The notes below the pieces were generated by a model that was given only the letters and a program-made list of their open reading frames with translations, was not told the origin of the DNA and did no database searches. A DNA stretch of 64,000 bases from Rhodoferax mekongensis (GTDB lineage Bacteria; Pseudomonadota; Gammaproteobacteria; Burkholderiales; Burkholderiaceae_C), in the NCBI RefSeq assembly GCF_032191775.1, contig NZ_CP132507.1, positions 2,133,001-2,197,000 of the forward strand. Direction: 5' to 3'. Below are positions 9,890 through 19,700 of this stretch, piece after piece. The translations under genes and the position numbers were made by a program. The first letter of the stretch is position 1. The number at the start of each line of letters is the position of its first letter.

Positions 9890-10558
9890 ATGCGAGCCGT
9901 CCCCAATTCACTGCATGATGACGTAGCCGACCGGCTGCGCTCCCGCATCTTTGAAGGGGCTTTGCACGCGGGCGCGTTTATTGACGAAGCCGCGCTATGT
10001 ACCGAGTGGGCGATTTCTCGCACACCGCTGCGGGAGGCACTCAAGGTACTGGCCGCGGAGGGTCTGGTGCGCCATGAGCCCCGCCGCGGTAGCTTTGTCA
10101 GCGAGGTCACGGAACAGGATCTGGACGAGATTTTTCCGGTGATTGCACTGCTAGAAGGGCGTTGCGCCTTCGAGGCCACCCGCAAAGCCACGGCTGCAGA
10201 CATTGCCGCGCTGGATACTTTGCATGACAGTCTGCAGGCCCACGCAGCGGCGCGCCGCATCCCCGATTACTACGCAGCCAATTACAGCATTCATGAGGCC
10301 ATCATCACCCTGGCGGACAACCGCTGGCTGGCCCAGGTGATTGCGGATTTGCGCAAGATCCTCAAGCTGGCCCGCCTGCAGCAGCTGCATGCCCCCGGCC
10401 GCTTGGAGCAGAGCCTGGGCGAGCACTTGGCCGTTTTTGCTGCTATCCGTGCGGGTGATGCAGAGGCCGCCGATGCCGCCATGCGCAAGCATTTGATGCG
10501 CCAGCGCGATGCCTTGCGGGAGCTGGCCCGCCACGGAAAGAGCAGGTTACTCGCATGA
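9890..10558 (+). CDS. matR: GntR-family (FadR/FCD subfamily) regulator of malonate genes
   Basis: A 222-residue cytoplasmic DNA-binding regulator. The N-terminal winged helix (about residues 10-70) includes GAFIDEAALCTEWAISRTPLREALK and the wing VRHEPRRGSFVSE. The rest is an all-helical FCD ligand domain with conserved metal-site histidines (NYSIHEAI; LGEHLAVFAAI; RKHLMRQRD). Its stop overlaps the next gene's ATG (ATGA), so it is the first gene of the mat operon; by analogy with MatR it should respond to malonate or malonyl-CoA. The frame can extend to TTG 9869, but neither start has a good ribosome site. Confidence 0.82.
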   Translation: MRAVPNSLHDDVADRLRSRIFEGALHAGAFIDEAALCTEWAISRTPLREALKVLAAEGLVRHEPRRGSFVSEVTEQDLDEIFPVIALLEGRCAFEATRKATAADIAALDTLHDSLQAHAAARRIPDYYAANYSIHEAIITLADNRWLAQVIADLRKILKLARLQQLHAPGRLEQSLGEHLAVFAAIRAGDAEAADAAMRKHLMRQRDALRELARHGKSRLLA

Positions 10559-12048
10559 CTCAGGACTCCTGGATCAACCGCAATGTGGCCCGCCTGCTGC
10601 CGCGCAGCTTTAAGGAAAATACGGCTCCGGCGCCCGCAGAATCTGCGCAAGCAGCTCCTAAAAAAGGAGCAAACGATGCGGCCGCTCCGGCGCCCAAACG
10701 CACGGGGCCACGCAGCACGCGCGAGCGCCTGCAGGCCACGCTGCGCCAGGGGGATGAGGCCTTGTCACCCCGCGTCTTGCGCCGCATCCTGCAGGAATTG
10801 CAAGCCGTTATCGATGAGCGGGTCAGTGAGGTCGAAGGTGGTCGTCGCGCCGCAGCCCTGATGGCTTGGTACGCCGGTGCCACACCCGCCCGGCGGCTGG
10901 ACCTCTGGTTGCTGATGAGCGAAATGTTTGTCGCCGACCCGGTCAAGGCCCAGGCCGCTCAAGCCAAGTTTGCGGCCGCCTTGGGCACGCCGGACGAGGC
11001 AGCCGCCGAGGTGCACTACCGCCGCGCTACCGTCTCTCCACGCCGGCGCCTCTTGCAGCGCTTCAGTGCAGACGCCACCGGCATTCGCTTTCTGGTCAAC
11101 CTGCGGGCAGAGATGCAGTCCGCCGTCAAAACCGACAAGCGCTTGCAAGCGCTGGACGTGGAGATGGAATACATGTTCTCCACCTGGTTTGATGTGGGTT
11201 TCCTGGAGCTGCGGCGCATCAGCTGGGATTCACCGGCTTCGCTGGTTGAGAAGCTCATCAAGTACGAAGCGGTGCACGATATCAAGAGCTGGGCAGACGT
11301 GAAAAACCGTCTGGACTCGGATCGCCGCTGCTACGGCTTTTTCCACCCCCGCTTGCCGGATGAGCCCCTGATTTTTGTGGAAGTGGCGCTGGTGGATGCG
11401 CTCACCGACTGCATTACGCCGCTCCTGGACGAGTCCGCCGACGCGGCCGACCTGAACGCTGCCACGACGGCCATTTTTTACTCCATCAGTAACACCCAGG
11501 ACGGGCTGCGTGGCGTGAGCTTCGGGGACTCGCTGATCAAGCGCGTGGTCGAAACCCTCAAGGCAGAGTTTCCCCAGCTCAAGACCTTCGCGACGCTCTC
11601 GCCCATTCCCGGCTTCCGCAGCTGGTTGCAGAAGAACGCAACGGCCCAGCTCGAACAGCTTGACGACAAAGCCCGTGAAGAGTTGGGCCGCGCCTGCGGA
11701 TTCGAGCCCGTCACGGCCGCGCACTTTCTGACGGCGGCCGAGTCCCCCCTGTCTCTCAAGACCGGCTCCCCGGTGCAGCACATGCTGATGCGCTGCGCGG
11801 CGCAGTATTTGGGCCGGGAGACTGTGCATGGCAAGCCGCTGGACCCGGTGGCGCGCTTTCACTTGGGCAACGGCGCGCGGGTGGAGCGGCTGAACTGGGC
11901 GGGCGACCCATCGCCCAAAGGCATCAAGCAGTCCTACGGGCTGATGGTGAATTACCTCTACGACCTCAAGCGGCTGGACAAGCACCGGGAAGGGCTGGCC
12001 AGTGGCCGCATCCCGGTGGCCAGCGCGGTGAGCAATCTGTTTTTTTAG
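10555..12048 (+). CDS. matA: Malonyl-CoA decarboxylase
   Basis: Decarboxylates malonyl-CoA to acetyl-CoA and CO2. The 497 residues fit the MCD family. The helical N-terminal domain is preceded by an Ala/Pro-rich linker (about residues 20-55) that contains a translated dispersed repeat. The C-terminal acetyltransferase-like domain carries HPRLPDEPLIFVEVAL, LSPIPGFRSWL (about residues 352-362) and the C-terminal NGARVERLNWAGD with YGLMVNYLYDL. These match the catalytic Ser/His regions of known MCDs. It overlaps the regulator by four bases and, with matB downstream, completes malonate -> malonyl-CoA -> acetyl-CoA. Confidence 0.92.
   Translation: MTQDSWINRNVARLLPRSFKENTAPAPAESAQAAPKKGANDAAAPAPKRTGPRSTRERLQATLRQGDEALSPRVLRRILQELQAVIDERVSEVEGGRRAAALMAWYAGATPARRLDLWLLMSEMFVADPVKAQAAQAKFAAALGTPDEAAAEVHYRRATVSPRRRLLQRFSADATGIRFLVNLRAEMQSAVKTDKRLQALDVEMEYMFSTWFDVGFLELRRISWDSPASLVEKLIKYEAVHDIKSWADVKNRLDSDRRCYGFFHPRLPDEPLIFVEVALVDALTDCITPLLDESADAADLNAATTAIFYSISNTQDGLRGVSFGDSLIKRVVETLKAEFPQLKTFATLSPIPGFRSWLQKNATAQLEQLDDKAREELGRACGFEPVTAAHFLTAAESPLSLKTGSPVQHMLMRCAAQYLGRETVHGKPLDPVARFHLGNGARVERLNWAGDPSPKGIKQSYGLMVNYLYDLKRLDKHREGLASGRIPVASAVSNLFF
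10629..10672 (+). repeat. Dispersed short repeat, copy 2 (inside matA)
   Basis: CGGCGCCCGC, then TGCGCAAGCAGCTCCTA and AAAAAGGAGC. It is translated as APAESAQAAPKKGA, in the same frame as copy 3. It sits in a disordered-looking linker where extra residues would be tolerated. Confidence 0.75.
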
Positions 12049-12091
12049 TGTGCGCGAACGGTACTTCCATTCATACAAGCAGGAGACAAAC

Positions 12092-13135
12092 ATGGCGAAT
12101 CACAACACAGACAATGCAGACAACACGTTTTTTCCATTCCCACCCGATGCAGCACTAAGCCGCCGCAGCCTGCTGGGAGCAGGTTCCGTCGCGGCCGCCG
12201 CTTGGGCACTGGCTCCGGCAAGTGCTCTCGCTCAGGCCAAGTGGCCCGCCAAGCCGGTCACGCTGGTGGTGCCCTTTCCGGCCGGCGGCGGCACTGATGC
12301 GTTTGCGCGCCCTATGTCGGCGCAGTTTTCCAAGCTCACTGGCACCCAGCTGGTCATTGACAACCGGGGTGGCGCAGGCGGCACCTTGGGCGCCAGCATT
12401 GCATCCAAAGCGCAGCCCGATGGCTACACCTTGTTCATGGGCGCGGTACACCACGCGATTGCGCCCAGCATGTACCCCAAGCTGGACTACGACATCGAGA
12501 AAGACTTCATCCCCCTCGCGCTGGTGGCCAACGTGCCCCAGGTGCTGGTGGTGAATCCCAAGAACGTACCCGGCGACTTCAAGGCCTTTCTGGCGCAGGT
12601 CAAAGCCAGCCCCGGCAAGATGAACTACGGCTCCGCAGGTGGCGGAACCTCCCACCACCTGGCCGGCGAATTGTTCAAACAGCAGACGGGCACCTTCATC
12701 ACCCACATTCCCTACCGCGGTGCCGGTCCGGCTTTGCAGGACTTGATGGCGGGCAGTGTGGACATGATGTTTGACGGATTGGGCTCTTCCGCCAACCACA
12801 TCAAGGGCGGGCGCATCAAGGCGTTGATGGTGTCCGGCACCAAACGCAGCCCGGCCTTCCCCGATGTGCCCTGCGCGGCGGAACTGGGCCTGCCCAACTA
12901 CACCGTGACCACCTGGTACGGCTTGTGGGCACCCAAGGGCACCCCCGCCGATGTGCAGGCGCGTGTGGTGGAAGAGGTGAACCGCCTGGCTGCAGCGGAC
13001 GAAATCAAGACCGCGTGGGCCAACAACGGTGCCGAGTTCGGCAAGCTCACCCCCGCGCAATTCGGCACTTTTGTGAGTGCAGAAATCAAGCGCTGGGCGG
13101 CAGTCGTCAAGGCCTCCGGCGCCAAACTCGACTGA
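12092..13135 (+). CDS. Bug-family (TctC-like) periplasmic binding protein
   Basis: A 347-residue extracytoplasmic solute receptor of the tripartite tricarboxylate transporter family. The N-terminus has a twin-arginine signal (LSRRSLLGAGSVAAAAWAL, ending ALAQA near residue 46). The mature part shows the Bug fingerprint: WPAKPVTLVVPFPAGGGTD, DNRGGAGGTLG, HIPYRGAGPALQDLMAG and FDGLGSS. ATG 12092 has GGAGA seven bases upstream; the longer GTG start at 12050 would bury the signal peptide. Set among malonate genes, its ligand is probably malonate or a related dicarboxylate. No membrane subunits lie nearby, so it must share them or act as a sensor. Confidence 0.85.
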   Translation: MANHNTDNADNTFFPFPPDAALSRRSLLGAGSVAAAAWALAPASALAQAKWPAKPVTLVVPFPAGGGTDAFARPMSAQFSKLTGTQLVIDNRGGAGGTLGASIASKAQPDGYTLFMGAVHHAIAPSMYPKLDYDIEKDFIPLALVANVPQVLVVNPKNVPGDFKAFLAQVKASPGKMNYGSAGGGTSHHLAGELFKQQTGTFITHIPYRGAGPALQDLMAGSVDMMFDGLGSSANHIKGGRIKALMVSGTKRSPAFPDVPCAAELGLPNYTVTTWYGLWAPKGTPADVQARVVEEVNRLAAADEIKTAWANNGAEFGKLTPAQFGTFVSAEIKRWAAVVKASGAKLD

Positions 13136-13143
13136 GGGGCGAC

Positions 13144-13962
13144 ATGGCGGGTGGTATTGCAATCGAGCAGGACGCTTTCGGCACCCCCGGGGTCTGGCGG
13201 CTGACCTTGACCCACACGGGAAAGTTCAACGCCATGTCCCGCAGCATGTGGACGGAGTTGAAGGAGGTGTTTACCGCGGTGCAGCAGGACGCCAGTGTGC
13301 GCTGTGTGCTGTTGCAGGGCGACCGAGGGCATTTCTGTGCCGGGGGCGACATTGCCGAGTACCCGTCCTTCCGCTTTGACGAGGCGCAGCTGCGCCACTT
13401 CCATGAGCAAGAGGTGTGGGGCGGCTTGCAGGCCATGCTGGATTGCGATGTGCCCATCGTCGCGCGCATCGAAGGAAATTGCATGGGCGCGGGCATGGAA
13501 ATCTCAAGTTGCTGCGACCTGCGCCTGGCGACTGATACCGCCCGCTTCGGTGCGCCGATTGCGCGCTTGGGTTTTCCCATGGCGCCGCGGGAAGCTGCCT
13601 TGGTGGGGCAGGTGGCGGGCGCCACCGTGGCACGCGCCATGCTGCTCGCCGCCGAGGTGTTTGACGCTGCCGCCATGCTGGGTCACGGCTTTTTGACCCG
13701 CGTGCACACGCCAGACACGCTGGACGATGCCTGCCGCGATGTGGCCGTTCGCATCGCCGGTTTGGCGCCACAGGCCGCCCGCTTGAACAAACAGACACTT
13801 CGGGCAATAAATCGGCCCCTGGCGCCCGTGGAATATGCGCAAGAAGCTCCTGAATTGATAGCAAATGAGCCGGCGGGCGTCGACCCTTACGCCTACGCCA
13901 ACTCCGCGGAACACCGGGAAGGCATTGCCGCCTTTCTGGCCAAGCGCCCGCCGGTGTTCTAG
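13144..13962 (+). CDS. Enoyl-CoA hydratase/isomerase (crotonase) family protein
   Basis: A 272-residue crotonase-fold protein. It has the CoA-binding FNAMSRSMW (about residue 28), the oxyanion-hole segment HFCAGGDIAEY (about residue 62) and GNCMGAGMEISSCCDLRLA. At the two usual catalytic Glu positions I see only partial agreement (ARLGFPMAPREAAL), so a hydratase reaction is not assured. It lies 8 bases after the Bug gene with GAGGGG before its ATG, and matB follows, so it belongs to the mat operon; a decarboxylase or hydrolase activity on a malonyl-type CoA is possible. The C-terminal linker contains a translated dispersed repeat (APVEYAQEAPELIA). Confidence 0.85.
   Translation: MAGGIAIEQDAFGTPGVWRLTLTHTGKFNAMSRSMWTELKEVFTAVQQDASVRCVLLQGDRGHFCAGGDIAEYPSFRFDEAQLRHFHEQEVWGGLQAMLDCDVPIVARIEGNCMGAGMEISSCCDLRLATDTARFGAPIARLGFPMAPREAALVGQVAGATVARAMLLAAEVFDAAAMLGHGFLTRVHTPDTLDDACRDVAVRIAGLAPQAARLNKQTLRAINRPLAPVEYAQEAPELIANEPAGVDPYAYANSAEHREGIAAFLAKRPPVF
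13819..13868 (+). repeat. Dispersed short repeat, copy 3 (inside the crotonase gene)
   Basis: CTGGCGCCCGTG, then TGCGCAAGAAGCTCCT and TTGATAGCAAATGA. It is read as APVEYAQEAPELIANE, the same frame and nearly the same peptide as copy 2 in matA. Confidence 0.75.
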
Positions 13963-14017
13963 CCCGGTCCCGCACTGCCATCTTTCCCACGTAATCATGA
14001 ACGTTTGAGATCCCGTT

Positions 14018-15550
14018 ATGAACACACTCTCCACCGACCACAACCTTTTCACCGCGCTGCGTGCGGCATTCCCCGCTGACCTGGATGCCGTTGCGGTAGA
14101 GACAGACAGTGGCTTGCACTATTCCTGGCGAGACCTGGACGAGGCTACCGCCATGGTGGCCAACCTGTTCGGCTTTCTGGGCCTGCCGGCGGGTACCCGC
14201 GTCGCGGTGCAGGTGGACAAATCGGTGGAGGCACTGGTGCTGTATCTGGCCACGCTGCGGGCGGGCTTGGTGTACCTGCCGCTCAACACGGCCTACCAGA
14301 GCGCGGAGATGGACTACTTCATCAGCGATGCCAAGCCGGCGGTGCTGGTGTGTGCAGGCCGCAACTTCGGCTGGCTGAGCAAAATGGCGTTTCTGGCCGG
14401 CACGCAGTACGTGTTTTCGCTCAATGACGACCGCACCGGCACGCTGCTGGAGCGGGCATCCCAATTTCCACGCACCCACACACCGGTGCCGCGCGCTGCC
14501 AACGATCTGGCCGCCATCATTTACACCAGCGGTACCACCGGTCGCAGCAAGGGCGCCATGCTCAGCCACGGCAATCTGCTGAGTAATGCCCGCGTACTGC
14601 AAACGTACTGGGACTGGAAGAAAGGCGATGTGCTGATTCATGCTTTGCCTATCTTCCATGTGCATGGCTTGTTTGTGGCCATCCACGGCGCGCTGATCAA
14701 TGGCAGCAAAATGCTCTGGTGCGCCAAGTTCGAGCCGCAAACGGCCTTGCGCATGATGGCCCGGGCCACGGTGTTCATGGGCGTGCCCACTCTTTACGTG
14801 CGCTTGCTGGCCGAGGCGGGGCTGAACACCCAGTCCACCCGGAACATGCGCCTCTTCATATCGGGTTCCGCGCCCATGCTGGTGGATACGCACCGCCAGT
14901 GGCAGGAGCGCACCGGCCACACGATTCTGGAACGCTACGGCATGTCGGAGACCGTGATGTTGACGTCCAACCCCTGTAAACCAGCGGATGGTGAGCGGGT
15001 GGTGGGCACCGTAGGGCAACCACTGCCGGGTGTGCAGTTGCGGGTGCGTGACGAGTCCGGCCGTCACGTCCAGGCGGGTGATACCGGCGGCATCGAGGTG
15101 AAGGGCCCCAATGTGTTCCAGGGCTACTGGCAGATGCCGGAAAAAACCGCGCAGGAGTTCACTGCCGACGGCTTCTTCAAGACCGGGGATGTGGGCCACA
15201 TCGATGCCAAGGGCTATGTGACCATCGTCGGCCGCAGCAAAGACCTGATCATCAGTGGTGGCTACAACGTCTACCCGGCCGAGATTGAGGGCTACATCAA
15301 CAACCTCCCCGGTGTGGACGAGAGCGCCGTGGTGGGCGTGCCGGATGCCGATTTTGGGGAGGTGGGCGTGGCCGTCGTGGTGCCCAAGGCCGGTCACCAG
15401 GTGGACGGTGCACAGGTGGTTGCCACCTTGAAAGGCATGTTGGCCAACTTCAAGGTCCCTAAACGCTGCGTGGTGGTGGATGCCTTGCCGCGCAACGCCA
15501 TGGGCAAGGTGCAAAAGAATCTTTTGCGTGACCAGTACAAGGCGACTTAG
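14018..15550 (+). CDS. matB: Malonyl-CoA synthetase (malonate--CoA ligase)
   Basis: ANL-superfamily ligase making malonyl-CoA from malonate, ATP and CoA. It has 510 residues. Motifs are the P-loop IIYTSGTTGRSKGAMLSHGN (about residues 167-186), IFHVHGLFVA typical of MatB, ERYGMSET (adenine-binding, about residue 308), GFFKTGDVG, the hinge GRSKDLIISGGYNVYP, and the C-terminal NAMGKVQKN lysine. A 55-base gap separates it from the crotonase gene. Last gene of the mat operon; nothing terminator-like follows in the 110 bases before the FIST gene. Confidence 0.92.
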   Translation: MNTLSTDHNLFTALRAAFPADLDAVAVETDSGLHYSWRDLDEATAMVANLFGFLGLPAGTRVAVQVDKSVEALVLYLATLRAGLVYLPLNTAYQSAEMDYFISDAKPAVLVCAGRNFGWLSKMAFLAGTQYVFSLNDDRTGTLLERASQFPRTHTPVPRAANDLAAIIYTSGTTGRSKGAMLSHGNLLSNARVLQTYWDWKKGDVLIHALPIFHVHGLFVAIHGALINGSKMLWCAKFEPQTALRMMARATVFMGVPTLYVRLLAEAGLNTQSTRNMRLFISGSAPMLVDTHRQWQERTGHTILERYGMSETVMLTSNPCKPADGERVVGTVGQPLPGVQLRVRDESGRHVQAGDTGGIEVKGPNVFQGYWQMPEKTAQEFTADGFFKTGDVGHIDAKGYVTIVGRSKDLIISGGYNVYPAEIEGYINNLPGVDESAVVGVPDADFGEVGVAVVVPKAGHQVDGAQVVATLKGMLANFKVPKRCVVVDALPRNAMGKVQKNLLRDQYKAT

Positions 15551-15660
15551 AATACGGTAAATTTGTTAAGTGTGAGATAAATGCCAATTTCTGTGCATTT
15601 GTCTCCTAAGCGTCGTATCATGGTTACGGGCTGCAAATTCCAACATACCGGAGCCGACGC

Positions 15661-16791
15661 ATGCAAGTATCTCAAACCACATGGCGCACCAGTTCTAAAG
15701 CTGCGGAGGGCTTGTCTGCCATGGCTGCATCCGGGCCCCAATGGGTGCTGGCCTTTGGCAATGAAGACCTGTTGCGATCTGCCCAACCTGAACTGAGCAA
15801 GGCCTTCGCCGGTGCCGTTCTGATGGGTTGCTCCACAGCCGGCGAAATTTCCGGCGACGGGGTGGCCGACGATTCTCTGGCGCTGACGGCCGTCCGCTGG
15901 GATTCCACCTGCATGCAGCCCGCCGCCACAGACCTCAAAGACATGGACGATTCTTTTGACGCGGGCGTTCGCCTTGCGTCCGGTTTGCCACGTGACGGTC
16001 TGCGTGCCGTGGTCGTGATCGGGCAGGGCGTCCAGATCAATGGCAGTGCATTGATCCTCGGCTTGTCGCACGTGCTGGGCGCGGACGTGCCGATCGTGGG
16101 CGGCCTGGCCGGCGACGGCGCAGCCTTCGTGCGAACCGTGGTGCTGGATCACTCAGGCGTCAGTGCCACCCGGCTGGTGTGCGCTGGCCTCTATGGCAGT
16201 GACCTGCAGGTGTCTCACGGGGTGTATGGCGGCTGGTCAGCCTTCGGCCCTGCCCGGCGGGTGACCAAAGCCCGTCGCAATGTGCTTTTCACCCTGGATG
16301 GCGAGCCGGCGTTGGCGACCTACAAACGCTATCTCGGGGAGCACGCCAAAGATTTGCCAGCGTCAGGATTGCTGTTTCCGTTCTCGGTGGTGTCGGCAGG
16401 CGGTAAAGAGGAAGGTTTGTTGCGCACCATTCTCGGTATCGATGAAGCGGAGGGCAGCATCACGCTGGCCGGCGACGTGCAGGAGGGCGGTTACCTGCGC
16501 ATGATGCAGGCGGGCACTGACGCGCTGGTGAATGGTGCAGAGCAGGCAGCCCAGGGACTGAAGATCCAACAGTCTGACGGACTGGCCTTGATGGTCAGCT
16601 GCGTGGGACGCAAGCTGGTCATGGGCGGGCGTGTGGATGAGGAAGTGGAGGCCGTGGCTGCCGTTGTAGGAACAGGACCGACTCTGGCCGGTTTTTATTC
16701 GTATGGTGAAATCAGCCCGGCGCACAATGGGGCGCAGTGTCTCCTGCATAACCAGACGATGACCATTACCTATTTTTCGGAATCGGCATGA
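15661..16791 (+). CDS. FIST-domain sensory protein
   Basis: A 376-residue soluble protein of the FIST family, proposed small-ligand sensors in signal transduction. FIST_N spans about residues 25-215 (WVLAFGNEDLL, MGCSTAGEISGDGV, VPIVGGLAGDGAAF) and FIST_C about 225-360, ending GTGPTLAGFYSYGEISP and NQTMTITYFSE, typical of the family. There is no signal peptide or membrane segment. Its TGA overlaps the ATG of the hybrid kinase (ATGA), so the two are translationally coupled and probably form sensor and kinase. The ligand is unknown; amino acids have been suggested for the family. Confidence 0.88.
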   Translation: MQVSQTTWRTSSKAAEGLSAMAASGPQWVLAFGNEDLLRSAQPELSKAFAGAVLMGCSTAGEISGDGVADDSLALTAVRWDSTCMQPAATDLKDMDDSFDAGVRLASGLPRDGLRAVVVIGQGVQINGSALILGLSHVLGADVPIVGGLAGDGAAFVRTVVLDHSGVSATRLVCAGLYGSDLQVSHGVYGGWSAFGPARRVTKARRNVLFTLDGEPALATYKRYLGEHAKDLPASGLLFPFSVVSAGGKEEGLLRTILGIDEAEGSITLAGDVQEGGYLRMMQAGTDALVNGAEQAAQGLKIQQSDGLALMVSCVGRKLVMGGRVDEEVEAVAAVVGTGPTLAGFYSYGEISPAHNGAQCLLHNQTMTITYFSESA

Positions 16792-19700
16792 CAGAGACGG
16801 GACGTCTCCTGAGTCACAAATTGTTGGCCAGGCAGGTCAAACGAAACCTGGGCCTGGACCCGCAGGCATGGGCTGTGGTGCAGCAGGAGCTTGAAGGTTT
16901 GCAAGAGGGCGTACCGCTGTCCCCGGCTACCTTGCAGGCGATCAAAGGCCTCGGGCCTTTGATGCATGAAGTGGAAGAGGCCTACCTCCAAAACGACCGG
17001 GACCTTGAGCTTAAAAGTCGCAGCCTTGAACTCAGTTCAGTCGACCTGAGCGAAAGCAATACCCGACTGCGTGAAGAGCTGGAAAGCCGCACGCGGGCCA
17101 TGGACTCCCTGCGTGCTACTGCGACCGCGTTGATGGCACAGGTCGATCCGGACCATCCCCCGTTGATCGACGATTCGCTGGAGTCCCTGTCGGAGTTGAT
17201 GAGCACTCTGGTGCGCCAGAAAGAGGACAGTCAGAAGGATCTTCAGTTCGCCCTGACCGATTTGGCCAACCAGAAGTTCGCACTGGACCAGCACGCCATC
17301 GTGAGCATCACCAACGCGGCGGGTGACATCGTGTATGCCAATGACAAGTTCTGTCAGCTCAGCGGTTATTCGCGTGGCGAACTGCTGGGCCAGAACCACC
17401 GCATGATCAATTCAGGTCTGCAGGACAAGGTGTATTTCACCAATCTGTGGGCCGTCATTACCGCAGGCAAAGTCTGGCGGGGTGAAATTTGCAATCGCTC
17501 CAAATCAGGGCAGCTCTACTGGGTGGACGCCACCATCGTTCCGCTGAAAGACGACAGTGGCAAGCCCAATATGTACATCGCCATCCGCACGGACATTACG
17601 GCCCGCAAGCGCATGGAGGTCAATATAAAGGCCGCGGAAGCGCGGCTGCGGCACATCACCAACACTCTGCCGGGTGTCGTGTTCCAAGTACATGTCAGTG
17701 AGCGTGGCCAGCGCTACACCTTTGTGAATGATCGCGTTCAGGAGGTGCGCGGCATCAGTGTGCAGGAGCTGCTGGACGACCCCAAATCTGCCTCCCGCCA
17801 GGTGTTGGAAGAGGACTGGCCTGCCGTGCGCGACGGTGTGTATATGGCAGCCCAGCGGCGCGAAGCCTGGCAGGGTGAATACCGCATTCAGTTGCCCAAC
17901 AAATCCATACGCTGGATTCGTACCGAAATCAGCCCCGAGCAAGAGTCCGGTCAGGACGGGGCTACCGTTTTTACCGGCATCTGGCAGGATGTGACCCGTG
18001 CCAAAGAAGCTGATGAACGGCTGCGCGAGGTAACCCGACACATTCCGGTGGCGGTGTTCCAGTATTTCGTGACCAAGGGCGGCTTGTTCAAGATCGCCTT
18101 TATGAGCCACGCGGCAGAAACCATGATGGGCGTGCGCATCGACACCTTGATGAGCGACTCCAACGCCTTCTTGCAGTGTCTGCATCCCGAAGACCGTACA
18201 GCGGTCGCGCAGTCCTTGGTGGAGGCGTCTGCCGCTGGCGCTCCATGGGGCTTGGATTTCCGGATGGTCAATGCACAGACCATGGAAATATTCTGGGTGC
18301 GTGGTGAGTCGCAGCCGCAGTACAAACCCAATGGCCATATCGTTTGGAACGGATACCTGACCGATGTGACCCAGGCCCGCCACATATCCGAAGAGTTGCA
18401 GAAAGCCAAAGATGCTGCGGAGGCGGCCAATCGCGCCAAGTCTGATTTTTTGGCGAACATGAGCCACGAGATCCGTACACCCATGAATGGTGTCATTGGA
18501 ATGACCGAGCTGTTGCTGGACACGGTACTGGATGCGGAACAGAAGGAGTATCTGAATATTGTGAAGACCTCGTCCGAAGCCTTGCTACGGGTGATCAACG
18601 ATATTCTGGATTTCTCCAAGATTGAAGCCGGCAAGATGGACATCGAGTCCATTCCCTTTAATCTGGAACGCACGGTCGCCGACACTCTCAAGACCGTGGT
18701 GTTGCGGGCTCACGATAAGGGCTTGGAGGTGGTCTGGGACGTGGCTCCTGATGTCCCGCGTGCCTTGGTGGGTGACCCGGGGCGCTTGCGGCAGGTGCTG
18801 GTCAACATTTTGGGTAATGCCATCAAGTTCACTGAACGTGGCGAAGTGGTATTGCGCATCCGTCAGGAAATGGCGTCCAGCGGAAAACCCCTGCTTCATC
18901 TCACAGTGAGCGATACCGGCATTGGCATCCCCGCCAGCAAGTTGGGCAGCATTTTCGACGCTTTCTCCCAGGAGGACAGCTCCACCACCCGCAAATACGG
19001 TGGGACAGGATTGGGATTGACCATCTGTGCCCGCCTGGTCGAAGGCATGGGTGGCACGATCTGGGTGGAAAGCACGCCTGGACAGGGCAGCGTGTTCCAC
19101 TTCACTGTGGCCTTGGTCAAGGACACGACTGCTCCGGTAGAGGCATCGTCCCTGACACGGTTCGATGGCCTTCACTTCCTGGTGGTCGATGACAACCAGG
19201 TCAACCGCGAAGTTGTGTGCGGCATGCTGCATGCATTCGGGGCACGCACCAGTGAGGCGGATTCTGGCCGTGCCGCATTGGATTGGTTGGGTCAGCAAAC
19301 TGTGGCAACGGGGCAGACCCCTTGCGATCTGGTGCTGCTTGACGGTCAAATGCCACAGATGGACGGTTTTTCCACAGCACCGCTGGTGCGTGCGCTGCCC
19401 AATTGCGGCAGCTTGCCGATGGTTCTGCTTTCGTCCGCCGGCATGAAAGGCGACGGTCAACGTTCACGCCAGGTGGGTATCGCGGGCTATCTGTCCAAGC
19501 CGATTGCACGGCAGGATTTGCTGCAAATGGTCTCCGGCGTCTTGCAACTGCATAAAGTGCGGCCTGAGGTTCTGGTCACCCGCCACTCCATTCGTGACTC
19601 GCATCCAGTCCTGGACGTTCTGCTGGTGGAGGATCACGCCATCAACCAGAAACTGGCGGTCACTCTGCTGCAGCGATGGGGGCATCGTGTGGACGTGGCT

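Noticed and set aside
13271..15514. A 747-codon frame on the minus strand
   Set aside because: It covers the crotonase and matB genes antisense; its His/Ala/Gly-rich product is typical of shadow frames in GC-rich DNA.
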